A DNA stretch of 64,000 nt from Nordella sp. HKS 07 (GCF_011046735.1 NZ_CP049258.1:6962001-7026000), one strand, 5' to 3'. Counted from the stretch's first letter, positions 35,794-45,074 are shown. Made by a program: numbers and translations. The notes: generated from the sequence alone by a model not told the origin.

Positions 35794-37881
35794 ATGGAAA
35801 TTGTTGAACTGCAGCTCGGCCTGCACCAGCGCGACGCCGAGACGTACACGGTCGAACTCCGCATCAGCAGGCCGGATAGCGACGCCGACACGCGGGTGAG
35901 CTCGCGTTTTCCTGTCGGCGATATCGATCTCGAAGCCATTCGCCGGCAGAAATTCAACGTCGAGGCCCTCGGGCACCTGCTAGCCGAGTGTCTGTTTAAG
36001 GATGACAAGCTGCGTACCGCTTTCGCCGAGGCGCGCGCCGTCGCAGACGCCGGCAATGCAACGCTGCGGCTGCGGCTTTTCGTCGGCCCTAGCGCGCCGG
36101 AGTTGCACGTATTGTTTTGGGAAGCCCTCCGCAGTCTGGACGATGGCCAGCCGCTTTTTACCGGCGAGCGCATTCTCTTCTCGCGCTATCTCAGCAGCGC
36201 CGACTGGCGGCCGGTGCGTCGCCGTCCAAAGGCCGCTCTGCGTGGACTGATTGTCATCGCCAATCCAACCGACGTGGAAACCTATCGTCCCGGCGGTCGC
36301 GCCTTGGCATCTCTCGACGTCGCGGCGGAGTTGGCTCGCGCTAAAGCGGGGCTCGAAGGTGTCGAGTGCGCAGTGCTCGCCTCCGGCGGACGCGCCACAC
36401 TTGACGAGCTGGTGCATCAACTGCACGACGGGTGCGATGTCCTCTACATCGTCTGCCATGGCGCCTTTATCGAAAGCGAAGCCTGGCTCTGGTTGGAGGA
36501 CGCTACGGGGAAGACGCGCCGGGTCGCTGCGAGCGAGCTGATCCAGCAGATGCGCGAGCTGCGCAACGTTCCGGCACTCGTCGTGCTGGCGTCGTGTCAG
36601 AGCGCCGGTAGCGGTGATGATGCGCGCACCTCCGACGCCGGCGCGCTCGCCGCACTCGGACCGGGACTGGCGGAGGCGGGTATCCCGGCTGTGCTGGCCA
36701 TGCAGGGCGACGTGACAATCGCCACGATAGCCGAGTTCATGCCCGTATTCTTCCGTGAGCTGCAGCGCGACGGGCAGATCGACCGCGCGGTCGCGGTTGC
36801 GCGCGGCGCGATCCGCGACCGTGCCGACTGGTATGTGCCGGTCCTGTTCATGAGACTGCGCGGCGGCTCGCTCTGGTACAAGCCAGGATTTGAGGAAGGA
36901 GCGCATCTCGAGAACTGGCCGGCTGTGCTGCGCCAGATTCAAAGCCGCCAGTTGACTCCAATTCTCGGACCCGGCTTGACCGACTCGCTGCTCGGCTCGC
37001 GCCGCGAAATTGCACGGCGATGGGCGGAAACGTTCCATTTTCCAATGGCGCCACACAATCGGGAGGACCTGCCGCAGGTCGCGGAATTTCTCGCGGTGAA
37101 TCAGAAAGCCAAGATGTTTCCGCAGAACGAGTTGATCAACTACCTGCGCGCCGATCTGCTGGCGCGTTATCACGACGACCTGCCGGAAGAACTTCGCGAA
37201 CGGAAAACGGACGAACTGCCCACCGATCACCTCGGCAAGCTGATTTCGACGATCGGCTCCCAGCGCCGGAAGCGCATTCCAGCGGAGCCATTCGCCGTGC
37301 TGGCCCGGCTCCCAATCCCGATCTATGTGACGGCGGCGCAGAACGACCTCATCTACGATGCGCTGCGCGAGGCCGGCAAGGAACCTCGCGTCGACCTCTG
37401 CCGTTGGCACGACGGTCTTATCGAACTTCCGACAATCGAGCCGGATTTCCGGCCGGATCCGCAGCATCCGCTCGTCTATCATTTGTTCGGGCGTCTGGAT
37501 CAGCCCGAGTCGCTCGTGTTCACCGAGGATAACTATTTCGACTTTCTGATCGGGATAAAGAAGAACAAGGACCTCATCCCCGCAATGGTCAAGCGCGCGC
37601 TTGCGGATACCGGCCTCGCCTTTCTGGGTTTCCAGCTCGACGACTGGAACTTCCGGGTGATGTTTCGTGCCATCATGGACCAGGAAGGAGGGCGGGGACG
37701 GCGATCGATGTATGCGCATATCGCGGCGCAGATCGATCCCGAGGAGGGACGGATTCTCGAGCCGAAGCGCGCCCGCGCTTATCTCGAGAGCTACTTCACC
37801 GAGTCGGCAATCAGCATCTACTGGGGTAGTCCCGACGACTTTGCACGCGATCTCCTCAAGCGCTGGGAGGCGTCCACATGA
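35794..37881 (+). CDS. CHAT caspase-like protease fused to a SIR2-like domain
   Basis: A 695-residue protein; ATG 35794 is preferred over an in-frame GTG three codons earlier. Residues about 150-350 are a CHAT domain: the dyad His 222 is in YIVCHGAF and Cys 268 in VVLASCQSAGSGD, followed by the CHAT-type tail VARGAIRDRADWYVPVLFMRL. Residues about 380-690 are SIR2-like: GPGLTDSLL near 392, VTAAQNDLIYDALREAG (about 512-528), the probable catalytic His in VYHLFGRLDQPESLVFTEDNY (His about 563), and LGFQLDDWNFRVMF. SIR2-like domains in defence proteins degrade NAD or act as sensors, and CHAT domains cleave partners. The stop overlaps the next start (ATGA). I know no named system with this pairing. 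Confidence 0.87.
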   Translation: MEIVELQLGLHQRDAETYTVELRISRPDSDADTRVSSRFPVGDIDLEAIRRQKFNVEALGHLLAECLFKDDKLRTAFAEARAVADAGNATLRLRLFVGPSAPELHVLFWEALRSLDDGQPLFTGERILFSRYLSSADWRPVRRRPKAALRGLIVIANPTDVETYRPGGRALASLDVAAELARAKAGLEGVECAVLASGGRATLDELVHQLHDGCDVLYIVCHGAFIESEAWLWLEDATGKTRRVAASELIQQMRELRNVPALVVLASCQSAGSGDDARTSDAGALAALGPGLAEAGIPAVLAMQGDVTIATIAEFMPVFFRELQRDGQIDRAVAVARGAIRDRADWYVPVLFMRLRGGSLWYKPGFEEGAHLENWPAVLRQIQSRQLTPILGPGLTDSLLGSRREIARRWAETFHFPMAPHNREDLPQVAEFLAVNQKAKMFPQNELINYLRADLLARYHDDLPEELRERKTDELPTDHLGKLISTIGSQRRKRIPAEPFAVLARLPIPIYVTAAQNDLIYDALREAGKEPRVDLCRWHDGLIELPTIEPDFRPDPQHPLVYHLFGRLDQPESLVFTEDNYFDFLIGIKKNKDLIPAMVKRALADTGLAFLGFQLDDWNFRVMFRAIMDQEGGRGRRSMYAHIAAQIDPEEGRILEPKRARAYLESYFTESAISIYWGSPDDFARDLLKRWEAST

Positions 37882-40139
37882 CACCCGGCGACCATCCCCG
37901 CCCGGCGCCGTTTGTCGGGCCTCGCCCGTACAAGCTCGGCGAGCAGCTCTTCGGCCGTGGTCGCGAGCGACTTGAGCTGCTTGATCTCCTGATCGCGGAA
38001 CGGATCGTCCTTCTCTATTCGGCATCCGGCGCAGGCAAGACATCGCTCATACAGGCGGCACTGGCGCCCGCCCTGCGTAATGAGGCTTTCACGGTGCCGA
38101 CGTTCGCGCGCGTCACATTCGAGCAAGCGATGGGCGTGTCGGAGCCGGCCAACCGCTACGTCTTTGCCGTGCTGCTTTCGCTCGAGGAGAGCCAGCCGAA
38201 GGAACGGCAGTGCCCGCTCGCCGCGCTCACGCAAATGACGCTTGCGGATTATCTGGACGCGCGCTGGGCCGAGCCGGCCGGCGGAATGGTCCTGATCATC
38301 GATCAGTTCGAGGAAATTCTGACCATCGATCCGACCGACTTGGACGAAAAGAGGGAGTTCTTCGCGCAACTCGGCGCAGCACTGCGCAGCCGACACCGGT
38401 GGGCGCTGCTCTCGATGCGCGAAGAGCACCTGGCCGGACTCGATCCCTATCGAAACATGATCCCTACTCGGCTCGCCTCGACATTCCGCCTGGAGCTCCT
38501 CAACGAGCAGCAGGCACGCCAGATCATGCAGGAAGCTTCTGCGCAGGCTGGCGTCGTGTTCACCGATGGTGCGGCGCGCAAGCTCGTCGACGACCTTCGC
38601 CGCGTTCAAGTCCAGCGGTCAGGCGGTGCGCTCGAGGAGCAGCTCGGTCCGACCGTCGAGCCGACGCAGCTTCAGGTCGTCTGCTTGCGGCTGTGGAGCA
38701 AGCTTGGGCCTGATCAGGCGACGATAGAGGAGGATGATGTCGAAGCAATCGGCAGCGCTGATACGGCTTTGGCCGACTACTTCGCGGAGACCGTCGAGCG
38801 CCTGGGAAGCCGCGAGCGGTTCGTGCGCGACTGGATCGAAGACGAGTTGATCACGCCGCAGGGGCTTCGCAATCAAATCCTGAAAGAGGCAGCGTTGCGA
38901 GGCGGGAAGGTGGATACCCAGGCGATTTCGCTCCTGGACGAAAGGCATCTGCTGCGGGAGGAACGGCGGCGCGGAATTGGTTGGCTTGAGCTGACCCATG
39001 ACCGACTGGTCCAGCCGATCCGCACCGACAATGCCAGTTGGCGCGACGCGCATCTCACCCCGTTTCAGCGCCAGGCCCTGCTGTGGGACAGGCAAGGACG
39101 TCCCCACCATCTCGAATTGCGCGGCGCGACCCTTAGGACCGCGGAGTATTGGGCGGAGGAGCACGATAGTGAGCTTACGTCCTCGGAGCGGGATTTCCTC
39201 GCAGCCTGCGTGGGCAGTCGGCGCCGAATGCGGAACAGGCGCCTCATCCCCGCGATGGCCGTGGGGCTGGCGATACTGGCTGTCGTGTTGTTCGAGGGCT
39301 ATCGGCGTTTGTTGGAGGCGCAACCCTGGGGAAACTGGACCGATCTCAGGACCGGTGAACCGCACGAACTGGGCGGCGATTTCATCGCGATTGGACGCAG
39401 CCAACCCGGCTTTGAGAAACTCTTCAAGAGCCAGATCTATCTGGAACCGACCGTCGTCTCTCGATGGCACCTTGTGGTCTCGCGAGGTCTCCAGGCCTTC
39501 GACATGCGAAGCCTCAACGGCACCACCATCAATGGCCGATTCCTGCAGTACGGCCATGATCGCAGCATCGTGGACGGAGACCTGATTGCAATCGCCGGTT
39601 ATGCTGTTTTTCGCTTCTCGACGATCGAGCGCTCTTACTTTCCGTTCTTTCGACCGCCGGCGCCAAGATATCCATCCTTGCCGGATGGAACGTGGGCGAT
39701 TTTGCTGGACGGTGGGTCCGGAAGGACCATACCCCTCGTTGACGGCGCCAGCTACCTTGGCAAAGATGAAAACGGCGGAATTTCTCTTGCGAGCGCGGAA
39801 GTCAGCGGAAGCATATTGAAGATCGCGCCATCCACCGAACCGTTCCAGATGGACCTCCAAACCCTCGATTCAGACGGCGACGATCAGCTCTTCGGTATGT
39901 TCAAGTACGAGGACAGGACCTATCTAGCAGTCGGGATTCCGTCCGGCGTGCGCGTGAGCGAGTTTTTCAAGGACGTCCCAGGGACCGAATACGCCTCCAA
40001 GATGACGTTTTGCTTCGGCCAGCGCTCGCAGGGAGAGTCTACGACGATGCATGGTTCGAAGATCCAGCTCGTCACAATCCAATCCGATGACGAACCGCGC
40101 TGTACGTTGGGGCCATTTCAAATCGTCGACTTGCGCTAG
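37878..40139 (+). CDS. STAND-type NTPase with transmembrane helix and FHA-like domain
   Basis: A 753-residue protein. The NTPase (about 12-440) has Walker A SASGAGKTSL (48-57), Walker B MVLIIDQFEE (137-146), an Arg-sensor region LLSMREEHLAGLDPYR, a winged helix (IGWLELTHDRLVQPIR) and the WAEEHDSELTSSERDFLAA tail of the nSTAND1 class. A basic stretch and one transmembrane helix (IPAMAVGLAILAVVLFE, about 457-473) follow. Residues about 500-580 look like an FHA phosphopeptide-binding domain (GRSQPG, VVSRWHLVVS, MRSLNGTTINGR). The rest is a beta-rich domain. Such ATPases usually end in WD40 or TPR sensors; an FHA end outside or inside the membrane is unusual. It is coupled to the CHAT-SIR2 gene and converges with the next operon 40 bases away. 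Confidence 0.83.
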   Translation: MTPGDHPRPAPFVGPRPYKLGEQLFGRGRERLELLDLLIAERIVLLYSASGAGKTSLIQAALAPALRNEAFTVPTFARVTFEQAMGVSEPANRYVFAVLLSLEESQPKERQCPLAALTQMTLADYLDARWAEPAGGMVLIIDQFEEILTIDPTDLDEKREFFAQLGAALRSRHRWALLSMREEHLAGLDPYRNMIPTRLASTFRLELLNEQQARQIMQEASAQAGVVFTDGAARKLVDDLRRVQVQRSGGALEEQLGPTVEPTQLQVVCLRLWSKLGPDQATIEEDDVEAIGSADTALADYFAETVERLGSRERFVRDWIEDELITPQGLRNQILKEAALRGGKVDTQAISLLDERHLLREERRRGIGWLELTHDRLVQPIRTDNASWRDAHLTPFQRQALLWDRQGRPHHLELRGATLRTAEYWAEEHDSELTSSERDFLAACVGSRRRMRNRRLIPAMAVGLAILAVVLFEGYRRLLEAQPWGNWTDLRTGEPHELGGDFIAIGRSQPGFEKLFKSQIYLEPTVVSRWHLVVSRGLQAFDMRSLNGTTINGRFLQYGHDRSIVDGDLIAIAGYAVFRFSTIERSYFPFFRPPAPRYPSLPDGTWAILLDGGSGRTIPLVDGASYLGKDENGGISLASAEVSGSILKIAPSTEPFQMDLQTLDSDGDDQLFGMFKYEDRTYLAVGIPSGVRVSEFFKDVPGTEYASKMTFCFGQRSQGESTTMHGSKIQLVTIQSDDEPRCTLGPFQIVDLR

Positions 40140-40179
40140 ACAAAGGACGCTGAGTGCGTCCGAACCGTGCCAGACGAGT

Positions 40180-41508
40180 TCAGTCTGGCGTCGTCAGCAC
40201 CGCTTCCCAGAATACGTGCCCCAGCGCGGGGTGGGCCACGTCGTTATGTGCGCCGGACAGTCCGCCCCCCGTCTTGATAACGGTGTCTGCATTTACGTTG
40301 TACAAGCCGCCGCTTTCGAATTTATAGCTGTGGTCGAGATCCGTACTGATTGAGCGGGACATCGCGCCGCGCTCCACTCCCTGCAGCCCGAACGTTCCTA
40401 TTGCGCCATAAATCGGGAGCTGCTGGACTGGCAGCGCAGTTCCATAATCCGACTGCCGCAACAGCCCCGCCGCTTTGGGGTACAACATGCCGACCGCGCG
40501 ATCGAACTTCGAAGTGGTGACGACGAGAGCGCCGCGTACGCAGCGGCGGTCCACAATCGGGCGGAAATATCCCCCCATGTCAGGCTTCCCCGGCAGCTCC
40601 TTGGCGTATGACCAGAGCGACATTGCCCCTTGCACAAGGAACACGGACGATACCACCGCCCCTTCGCCGGCGGCACCCCGCAGCATAGCGGACGAGACAA
40701 TGCAGCCGAAGCTGTGGCCCATGAGATGGATGCGTAGACCGTCTCGCGCTTGAAGAAGTTGACGCAGCAGCTGGTGACCTCCCGTTTCGCCGACGAGACG
40801 CGCCCGCTTTTTCATCGTCCAGAATGAGAGTTGGCGTAGTGGCGACAATAGTCCTCCCATCAATCCACCAGAATACGAAAGCGCCTCGTCGGTGTCTCGC
40901 CAATCCTCGTAAGATCGCTGGGGATCTGTGGGCTCGCGGTCGCCGTCGGGGGAACCCGCCACGCCGTCTGCGCCGAGGCCGGCCTCGCGTTCCAGCGTGC
41001 GGTAGGCATCAACGACCTCGGCTGGGAGCACGTCCGGCTCGATGTCCTCTTGCGCCGCCCGGAAGAGGAGGCGCAGAGCTGTCCGCGCCGCGTCGGAGTC
41101 CGCAATGCGGTCGCCCCACTGCCTGACGAATTGTTCCTCCCCGCCGATCGGCTCCGCTGCGTAGGAGCCGTCGGCCATCTTCTCGTCGCCCCAAGGCAGG
41201 CTCGGCCAGTGAAAGCCGATGAGTAACGGAGCGAAGTCCGGCCAACGTTCCCGGACGCGCTTCCGATCCTGTTGGCAGGCGGCCATCGCTGTACTCCAGC
41301 GATCATACTGGTCGATCGCCGCTGGCACGTCACCCTTCCAGCCGTGGCTCATCACGAAGACGTCCGTAATGCCGCGGCTAACGTCTCGTACGATGTCGAC
41401 AACCTGGTTGGACAGATATTTGCCGTTCTCGGGACGCTCTCGGCCCTCCTTGTCGTAGCAGATGAGGTGATATTCGAGGCCTGCGGCGGGCACTTGTTGC
41501 AGTGGCAT
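40180..41508 (-). CDS. Alpha/beta hydrolase (lipase-like)
   Basis: A 442-residue protein starting at ATG 41508 with CAGGAGACC ahead of it; upstream codons to 41703 overlap the previous gene. The oxyanion region is FVMSHGWKGDV (about 51-61) and the nucleophile elbow is IHLMGHSFGCIVSSAML (GHSFG at 264-268, Ser 266). No signal peptide is seen. An acidic insert lies between them (AGSPDGDREPTDP). The fold class includes lipases, phospholipases and thioesterases. As the last gene of the CHAT operon it is a plausible membrane-lipid effector, but it may act on another substrate. Catalytic Asp and His were not firmly placed. Confidence 0.8.
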   Translation of the reverse strand: MPLQQVPAAGLEYHLICYDKEGRERPENGKYLSNQVVDIVRDVSRGITDVFVMSHGWKGDVPAAIDQYDRWSTAMAACQQDRKRVRERWPDFAPLLIGFHWPSLPWGDEKMADGSYAAEPIGGEEQFVRQWGDRIADSDAARTALRLLFRAAQEDIEPDVLPAEVVDAYRTLEREAGLGADGVAGSPDGDREPTDPQRSYEDWRDTDEALSYSGGLMGGLLSPLRQLSFWTMKKRARLVGETGGHQLLRQLLQARDGLRIHLMGHSFGCIVSSAMLRGAAGEGAVVSSVFLVQGAMSLWSYAKELPGKPDMGGYFRPIVDRRCVRGALVVTTSKFDRAVGMLYPKAAGLLRQSDYGTALPVQQLPIYGAIGTFGLQGVERGAMSRSISTDLDHSYKFESGGLYNVNADTVIKTGGGLSGAHNDVAHPALGHVFWEAVLTTPD

Positions 41509-41527
41509 GGCGGTCTCCTGCTTATCA

Positions 41528-43246
41528 TCAGGCCGCACGCACGGCGTCTGAGCGCTCGCCGATCTCGGCGAGCAGTTCCTTGCTCCGCCGGAACGTCGGG
41601 CTGATCTGGTCTTCGAACGCGATTTTCCTGGCGATCGCATCAGGCACGTTGCCCTGGCGGAGCAGCTTGTTGATGGTTTCCACCTCCCCGTCCATCGTTT
41701 CAAGGAACGTGGTCAAGTGGCGGATGATATCGTCGTCCAGGTGGGTCAAACGGTTGAGGTCTTGTTCCACTTGGGCAAACTGGTCATTTGGAAGGGCACC
41801 CTTGAACAGGTTCATCATGGCCGGTTCCGTAAGATCTTTGACCCTGCCGCATCTGGTTCTCTCCTCCCTCCAGCTCTTTTTGTCATAGTAGTCCTTGAAC
41901 TCCTGCAGGAACGCTTCGAACTGCTTCGGGAACGTTGCGGGGTCGCTGCCCGTCCTCCGGAAACCGCTTGTCACGCCGACGAGCACCTTGTGGCTCTTCT
42001 CGAGCTCTGCGATGAGGGCGGTCATGGCGCCAATTGCTTCTTGGCCGGCTCGTTCCTGCTCGCCGAAGGCGCGCGCCGCCCCAGCCGCTCGCACCACCCG
42101 ACTGGATATGCCGAGATAATCGGTGTCCACCCGCGCAGGCGCGAAGTCGAGCAACTGGCAATCGCGCATTCGTGCAAAAAGCACGGGCAATCCCCAATCA
42201 ATATTGTCTCGCACTACCGCGCGCGCTTCGTTCACCGCCCGGTCGAGCACGCCATGGGCGAAGAGACGCCTGTAGAAATGCGCGCAGAAGGCGCGCGCCG
42301 TGTCCACGCTCACCGCCTCTCTCATCGCGAGTACCGCATCAACGCGTTCGCGCGCCAGCAGCGAGCCTAGCGAGACAAACCCTGCCGCGGCGCTGGCCGT
42401 AGCCGACTCGCAGGCTGAGAACACCACTAGGCGCGGTGGCATTGCCGCCCCGCGGACGGCGTCGACCAACAAAGCCGCCTCTATGATGTCCGGGTCACCG
42501 TTGTCCTTCTCGAGCACCAGCGCCGACCCGGCCGGGCCTGAAGTTCCGTGACATAGCACGTGCACCATTGCGGGCCCCCGAGTGAACGCCTCGCGCAACG
42601 CCGCGAGGGTGGGTCGGACATTAACATCGCTGGAAAGCTCCTCCACGCGGACCTGGCCTCTCGCGCTCGCTTCGATTGCAGCACGGATTGAATCGCGTTC
42701 GGCGGCCGGGATCGCAGGCAGTCGCGCCTTGGCCAGGTTCGCCGGAGACGCAAAGACCAGAAGAAGGGTAACGGGGCGCTCGACAATCGGCGTCGCCATT
42801 TTCCAATCGGTCACCGGCACGTAGCGCGAGAACGGCCGATCGGCAGCCGAGCCTATCGGGGCCCAGGCACCATTTTCGCGAATGCACAAGCGCTCCCAGT
42901 GCATCGCCTCGAGTGGCGGGTCTTCCAGTCTGAGCCGCAGCCGCCAGCGCGCTCCTTTCGCGTCGAGAGCCGTGCGCAGGTCGGCCAGCTGCTCGCCCAA
43001 CTGAGTTCCCTCGAAGAGTTGCTTGCCTAACATTTCGCCATAGGCATGCGGACTGGTTACGAGCGCTGAAAGCTCTTTGGAGGCCAATGGCACCCGGACC
43101 CGCGGGAAGTCTTGCCGCACCCCGGATACTGTGAGTTCCACCGGCGTTCCCTGCTCGTCGGCGGGGAAGAGCCGGAGCTCGACCGCGACATACTCCCCTT
43201 CAGGGTCGGCGACGGTCAGCCCCGCCTGTTGTCCAAACATCAGCAT
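41528..43246 (-). CDS. CHAT-domain protease with a C-terminal helical region
   Basis: A 572-residue protein from ATG 43246, with GGGAGG 7 bases upstream. An N-terminal beta-rich region precedes the CHAT domain (about 155-365): the dyad His 233 is in VHVLCHGTSG and Cys 279 in VVFSACESATA, with the CHAT-like ending VNEARAVVRDNIDWGLPVLFARM. Residues about 400-572 are helical, charged and of no recognised family; the layout hints at an activation or interaction domain. It is 19 bases upstream of the hydrolase and 47 bases downstream of the third protease, in one operon. The N-terminal third resembles that of the CHAT-SIR2 protein (LRISRP / LRLFPAD-type openings and the RFLSSADW / RYVPVTDW block), so the two are likely paralogous over that part. 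Confidence 0.85.
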   Translation of the reverse strand: MLMFGQQAGLTVADPEGEYVAVELRLFPADEQGTPVELTVSGVRQDFPRVRVPLASKELSALVTSPHAYGEMLGKQLFEGTQLGEQLADLRTALDAKGARWRLRLRLEDPPLEAMHWERLCIRENGAWAPIGSAADRPFSRYVPVTDWKMATPIVERPVTLLLVFASPANLAKARLPAIPAAERDSIRAAIEASARGQVRVEELSSDVNVRPTLAALREAFTRGPAMVHVLCHGTSGPAGSALVLEKDNGDPDIIEAALLVDAVRGAAMPPRLVVFSACESATASAAAGFVSLGSLLARERVDAVLAMREAVSVDTARAFCAHFYRRLFAHGVLDRAVNEARAVVRDNIDWGLPVLFARMRDCQLLDFAPARVDTDYLGISSRVVRAAGAARAFGEQERAGQEAIGAMTALIAELEKSHKVLVGVTSGFRRTGSDPATFPKQFEAFLQEFKDYYDKKSWREERTRCGRVKDLTEPAMMNLFKGALPNDQFAQVEQDLNRLTHLDDDIIRHLTTFLETMDGEVETINKLLRQGNVPDAIARKIAFEDQISPTFRRSKELLAEIGERSDAVRAA

Positions 43247-43293
43247 CGGTCGGCCTCCCTCTTCCCCAATCCGAACTCATCGTGATCTGGATT

Positions 43294-44727
43294 TCATACG
43301 AGCAAGCGCGCCGCCGGATCGCCGATCACCACGTAGTTGGTAGCATCGGTCTGGGCGAGCCACAGACCCGCGACCTCCTCGTCGTTCTGCTTGCCAAACC
43401 GTCGATCCTTCAAGGCAGCCGCCAGCTCGAACGCGATATCATTGCAGCGCGTATGCAGGACATCGACCGCGGCGCCGACGCGACCTCCATCGGCGAGCTT
43501 GAGCATCACGTCTTCGAAGGCACCGGTCTGCGTCCCGGCACCGGGCCAGAGGAACGAGGACGACCACGCGCGGTCAACATGCCCGACCACCGCCATCGCG
43601 CCAGCGGCGAGCATCCGCTCGCTAAGACGCGAAACGAAGGGAGCGCTTGCGAGTTCGATTCGTGGGGCACCCGGTGTCCACCGGAACTCGTCGTATTGCG
43701 GCGTACCTGCGCCGAAGCAGGCGAAGAGAAAAATCATCATGCCGCGCAGGTTCACGCCCGGCGCCAACTCGTTCGCGGCAAAGTATTCGTCGGGCGTCAT
43801 TTCGCGATCATCAGTCGCTGGGCCCGGCCATTCCTGTGTTACTATAGCCCCCTGCCGTTCCCGCTGCTGCGGATCGTCCGGCGCGCATGAGAGTCCGTGC
43901 GTCGCTGAAAACAAAAGCGAGGGCGGTTCCGCGCCACTCAGCACTTTCGCCAGCGCGGACTTGGTGGCGTCCTTCTGAAGGTACCGATCGATGCGCCACG
44001 TGTCGCGCTTTTTCGTCAGCGTGTCGGCGAGCGGCATGGCCAAACGTTTTGCGCTGCGGCGTGTGTTCACATCCGCCGGATTACTTGTGGCGAAGAATAC
44101 CGCTCGACGCGGCGCTGGCTGCGCCACCTCCTCGTGCTCAACGAGTTGCTCGGCGTACCGTTCCAGGTCGTCCAGCGCATCGAAGTCCAAGCGTCCGACG
44201 GCGTGTCGCGAGTCGAGCGCGCATTGCAGTTCAAAGGGTATTTCGTGGGGCGACCCGGCAAGCAGCAGATAGTACGGGACTTTTTCTACCGGTACCGGCC
44301 CCGCCGCCGCGCCGTGCCTATTCAAGAACTTGCGTCCCGACTCTCCCGGCTGCCAGCCGCTAGTTCCAATAAACTCGCGGTAGAGCGCGCCCGATTCCTC
44401 ACGGCGCCGCATGAGCAGACGATCCAGCCTCGCCTTCTTGTCATTGACGCGCGGATCATCGGCGGCAAAGACGATGCCCCAGCCACACTCATCAAGCGCG
44501 TTCTCATTGACCTCGTACCCTACCCCGAGGTGTGCCTTCCGGCGGTGCAGCGCGTCGGCGATGACGTCCAGATCCGCCTGCGACAGCGGGCGCCCTTCAG
44601 CAATCGCGCAAAGAATTTCGGGGGAGAGTGGCTGTGTGGCGCACTTCCCCGTGCGCGGGTCAATCCCGTTCACCAGCGCGTCGAACGTGCTGTCGTCGCC
44701 GTCATTGTCCGAATGCGAATTCGTCAT
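43294..44727 (-). CDS. CHAT/peptidase C25-like cysteine protease
   Basis: A 477-residue protein from ATG 44727 (GGGGAAA ahead). The acidic N-terminus (about 1-15) and a long alpha/beta region with YYLLLAGSPHEIPFELQ precede the caspase-like domain: the His 277 in LLFSATHGLSC and Cys 337 in FLFACFGAGTPQYDEF. The FxxCFGAGTPxxDEF string is characteristic of CHAT proteins related to gingipain-type (C25) peptidases. It heads a minus-strand operon with the second CHAT protease and the hydrolase. It is more distant from the other two CHAT proteins than they are from each other. A proteolytic activation cascade is inference. Confidence 0.85.
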   Translation of the reverse strand: MTNSHSDNDGDDSTFDALVNGIDPRTGKCATQPLSPEILCAIAEGRPLSQADLDVIADALHRRKAHLGVGYEVNENALDECGWGIVFAADDPRVNDKKARLDRLLMRRREESGALYREFIGTSGWQPGESGRKFLNRHGAAAGPVPVEKVPYYLLLAGSPHEIPFELQCALDSRHAVGRLDFDALDDLERYAEQLVEHEEVAQPAPRRAVFFATSNPADVNTRRSAKRLAMPLADTLTKKRDTWRIDRYLQKDATKSALAKVLSGAEPPSLLFSATHGLSCAPDDPQQRERQGAIVTQEWPGPATDDREMTPDEYFAANELAPGVNLRGMMIFLFACFGAGTPQYDEFRWTPGAPRIELASAPFVSRLSERMLAAGAMAVVGHVDRAWSSSFLWPGAGTQTGAFEDVMLKLADGGRVGAAVDVLHTRCNDIAFELAAALKDRRFGKQNDEEVAGLWLAQTDATNYVVIGDPAARLLV

Positions 44728-45074
44728 GATTTCCCCATAATTTTCACCGCCGACGCGGCGTCTTGGGATTCCAACCGGCCAGATACCCCATTCAAGACAG
44801 CGATCATGCTTCCATGACCCCTCGCGAAAAGCGCTCGCGGCCCACAAGAGGAGAAACAGAGCGCTCCAGCTGTTCTATGCCGCCACGGCAGCCGCCAACC
44901 AAAGTATCGAGGATCGAACGAGCGATCTCCGGGCGCACCTCTCCTAGCGTGATGTTAACACCTGGAGACCTCGCGGTCATGCCGGAAATGGTTTCGGCCT
45001 GAGCCGATCAATCGCCTGAGGATCTCGGTGAACAACTCGCCGCAGCGCCATTTCGGCTAACTAAAACACGTCGA
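44728..45074. other. Intergenic region upstream of the minus-strand CHAT operon
   Basis: These 347 bases hold the promoter of the minus-strand CHAT operon and the start of decayed phage DNA on the right. No gene is supported. No clear promoter elements or repeats were recognised. Confidence 0.4.

Noticed and set aside
35980-38043. Minus-strand frame of 687 codons opposite CHAT-SIR2
   Set aside because: The plus-strand frame carries catalytic CHAT and SIR2 motifs; the antisense frame has none.
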